Assembly (NCBI GenBank): GCA_965237575.1
Contig: CBDEGI010000004.1
Location: 2,108,001-2,172,000 of the forward strand
Origin: JAKZVK01 sp965237575
GTDB taxonomy: Bacteria; Acidobacteriota; Terriglobia; Bryobacterales; UBA6623
Direction: 5' to 3'
DNA: 64,000 nucleotides
Shown: positions 63,489-64,000 of the stretch, piece after piece
How positions within the stretch are numbered: position 1 is the first letter of the stretch
Layout: the number at the start of each line of letters is the position of its first letter
Translations under genes and position numbers: made by a program
Notes under the pieces: generated by a model
What the model saw: only the letters and a program-made list of their open reading frames with translations
What the model was told of the DNA's origin: nothing
The model's database searches: none

Positions 63489-64000
63489 ATGGCTAGAAGA
63501 ATTACTTTTCAGCAAGCGGTCGGCGAGGCTCTGGGGCAGGAAATGGAGCGTGACGAGTCGGTCATCCTGATGGGAGAAGACGTCGCCGGCGGGTGCGGCG
63601 CGGACGGCGAGATGGACGCCTGGGGCGGTGTGCTCGGTGTCACCAAGGGACTGTGGGCCCGCTTTCCCGATCGTGTCCTCGACACACCGATCAGTGAGTC
63701 GGCGTTCGTTGGAGCCGCCATCGGCGCGGCGACCACGGGGCTGCGTCCGGTGACGGAGCTGATGTTCGTCGATTTCATGGGCGTTTGCTTTGACCAGATC
63801 TTCAATCAAGCCGCCAAGTTTCGCTACATGTTCGGCGGCCGCGCGACCACACCGGTCGTGATTCGCAGCATGATCGGCGCGGGGCTTCGGGCCGCGGCAC
63901 AGCATTCCCAGTGCCTTTATCCGCTCTTTACTCATATCCCGGGACTGAAATGCGTCGTCCCCTCGACTCCTTATGACGCCAAGGGGCTGCTGATCGCAGC
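63489..64000 (+). CDS. Thiamine-diphosphate-dependent dehydrogenase E1 beta subunit, 3' partial
   Basis: Begins at ATG 63489 with GGGGAAGG eight bases upstream and runs open to the window end (170 codons). The sequence MARRITFQQAVGEALGQEM, VILMGEDVAGGCG, TPISESAFVGAAIGAA and VVIRSMIGAG match the transketolase-like pyrimidine domain of AcoB/PdhB. This subunit pairs with the alpha subunit encoded just upstream to form the E1 heterotetramer. The rest, and any E2/E3 genes, lie beyond the window. Confidence 0.93.
   Translation, partial: MARRITFQQAVGEALGQEMERDESVILMGEDVAGGCGADGEMDAWGGVLGVTKGLWARFPDRVLDTPISESAFVGAAIGAATTGLRPVTELMFVDFMGVCFDQIFNQAAKFRYMFGGRATTPVVIRSMIGAGLRAAAQHSQCLYPLFTHIPGLKCVVPSTPYDAKGLLIA

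Overview
This is a GC-rich (roughly 60-65% by eye) bacterial window that looks like a metagenome-assembled or environmental member of Acidobacteriota, most like the Solibacteres/Bryobacterales group; Planctomycetota is a weaker alternative. The reasons are indirect. There is an Oar-like TonB receptor with an N-terminal carboxypeptidase-regulatory domain, two pairs of a Pirellula-type di-haem cytochrome c plus a PQQ dehydrogenase, and several Tat-exported Gfo/Idh/MocA, DapA-like and SelA-like enzymes. There are also many TTG/GTG starts and many interspersed palindromic intergenic repeats. No rRNA, tRNA or CRISPR array was seen.

Layout. 1-5.2 kb: end of an enolase-superfamily enzyme, a small membrane protein, a cytochrome c/PQQ dehydrogenase pair and a lone MoxR ATPase. 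5.5-7 kb: a secreted beta-propeller glycosidase-like protein. 7.4-12.9 kb: two radical SAM proteins with an HPr-kinase-like and a nucleotidyltransferase gene (RiPP-like context). 13.1-17.1 kb: transketolase and folP-folB-folK. 17.1-20 kb: an orphan nucleotidyltransferase, a Tat-exported SelA-like PLP enzyme and an amidohydrolase.

20.3-27.7 kb holds a remarkable but broken operon. It encodes a cNMP-binding/FHA/ferredoxin fusion, a cytochrome b-like membrane protein, a decahaem cytochrome, a short His/Cys-rich protein and a double HbpS/GlcG haem-binding protein. Frameshifts, nonsense codons, a lost haem histidine and an IS1595-family element (24770-25803, 8-bp target duplication) interrupt it. 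27.7-33 kb: a conserved hypothetical, an SDR oxidoreductase, a PQQ-like propeller protein with an EF-hand, a tdh-kbl deletion scar and a PhyH dioxygenase. 33.1-36 kb: a frameshifted phosphate-selective porin fused to a PhoU remnant, and a divergent PIG-L protein. 36.9-40.4 kb: a frameshifted TonB receptor. 40.7-47.6 kb: TrmH-like methyltransferase, a dehydrogenase, an HpaI aldolase, uvrB, a DUF2520 protein, a ComEA-like HhH protein and a YbaK editing domain. 47.8-53.9 kb: the second cytochrome c/PQQ dehydrogenase pair, a methyltransferase, an oxidoreductase and a DapA-like protein.

54.1-56.1 kb is a two-gene module: a predicted SLATT (DUF4231-type) membrane effector and a macro-like plus nucleoside-deoxyribosyltransferase/SLOG-like protein. 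This looks like a nucleotide-signalling conflict (defence) system. 56.7-64 kb: CocE-like hydrolase, MFS transporter, oxidoreductase, a small membrane protein, a protein-kinase remnant and the start of an acoA-acoB-type dehydrogenase operon.

Two patterns run through the window. One is a large number of short tandem duplications (periods 10 to 144 bp), several of which break genes. The other is a set of single-base shifts in G/C homopolymers, some of which may be assembly errors rather than biology.
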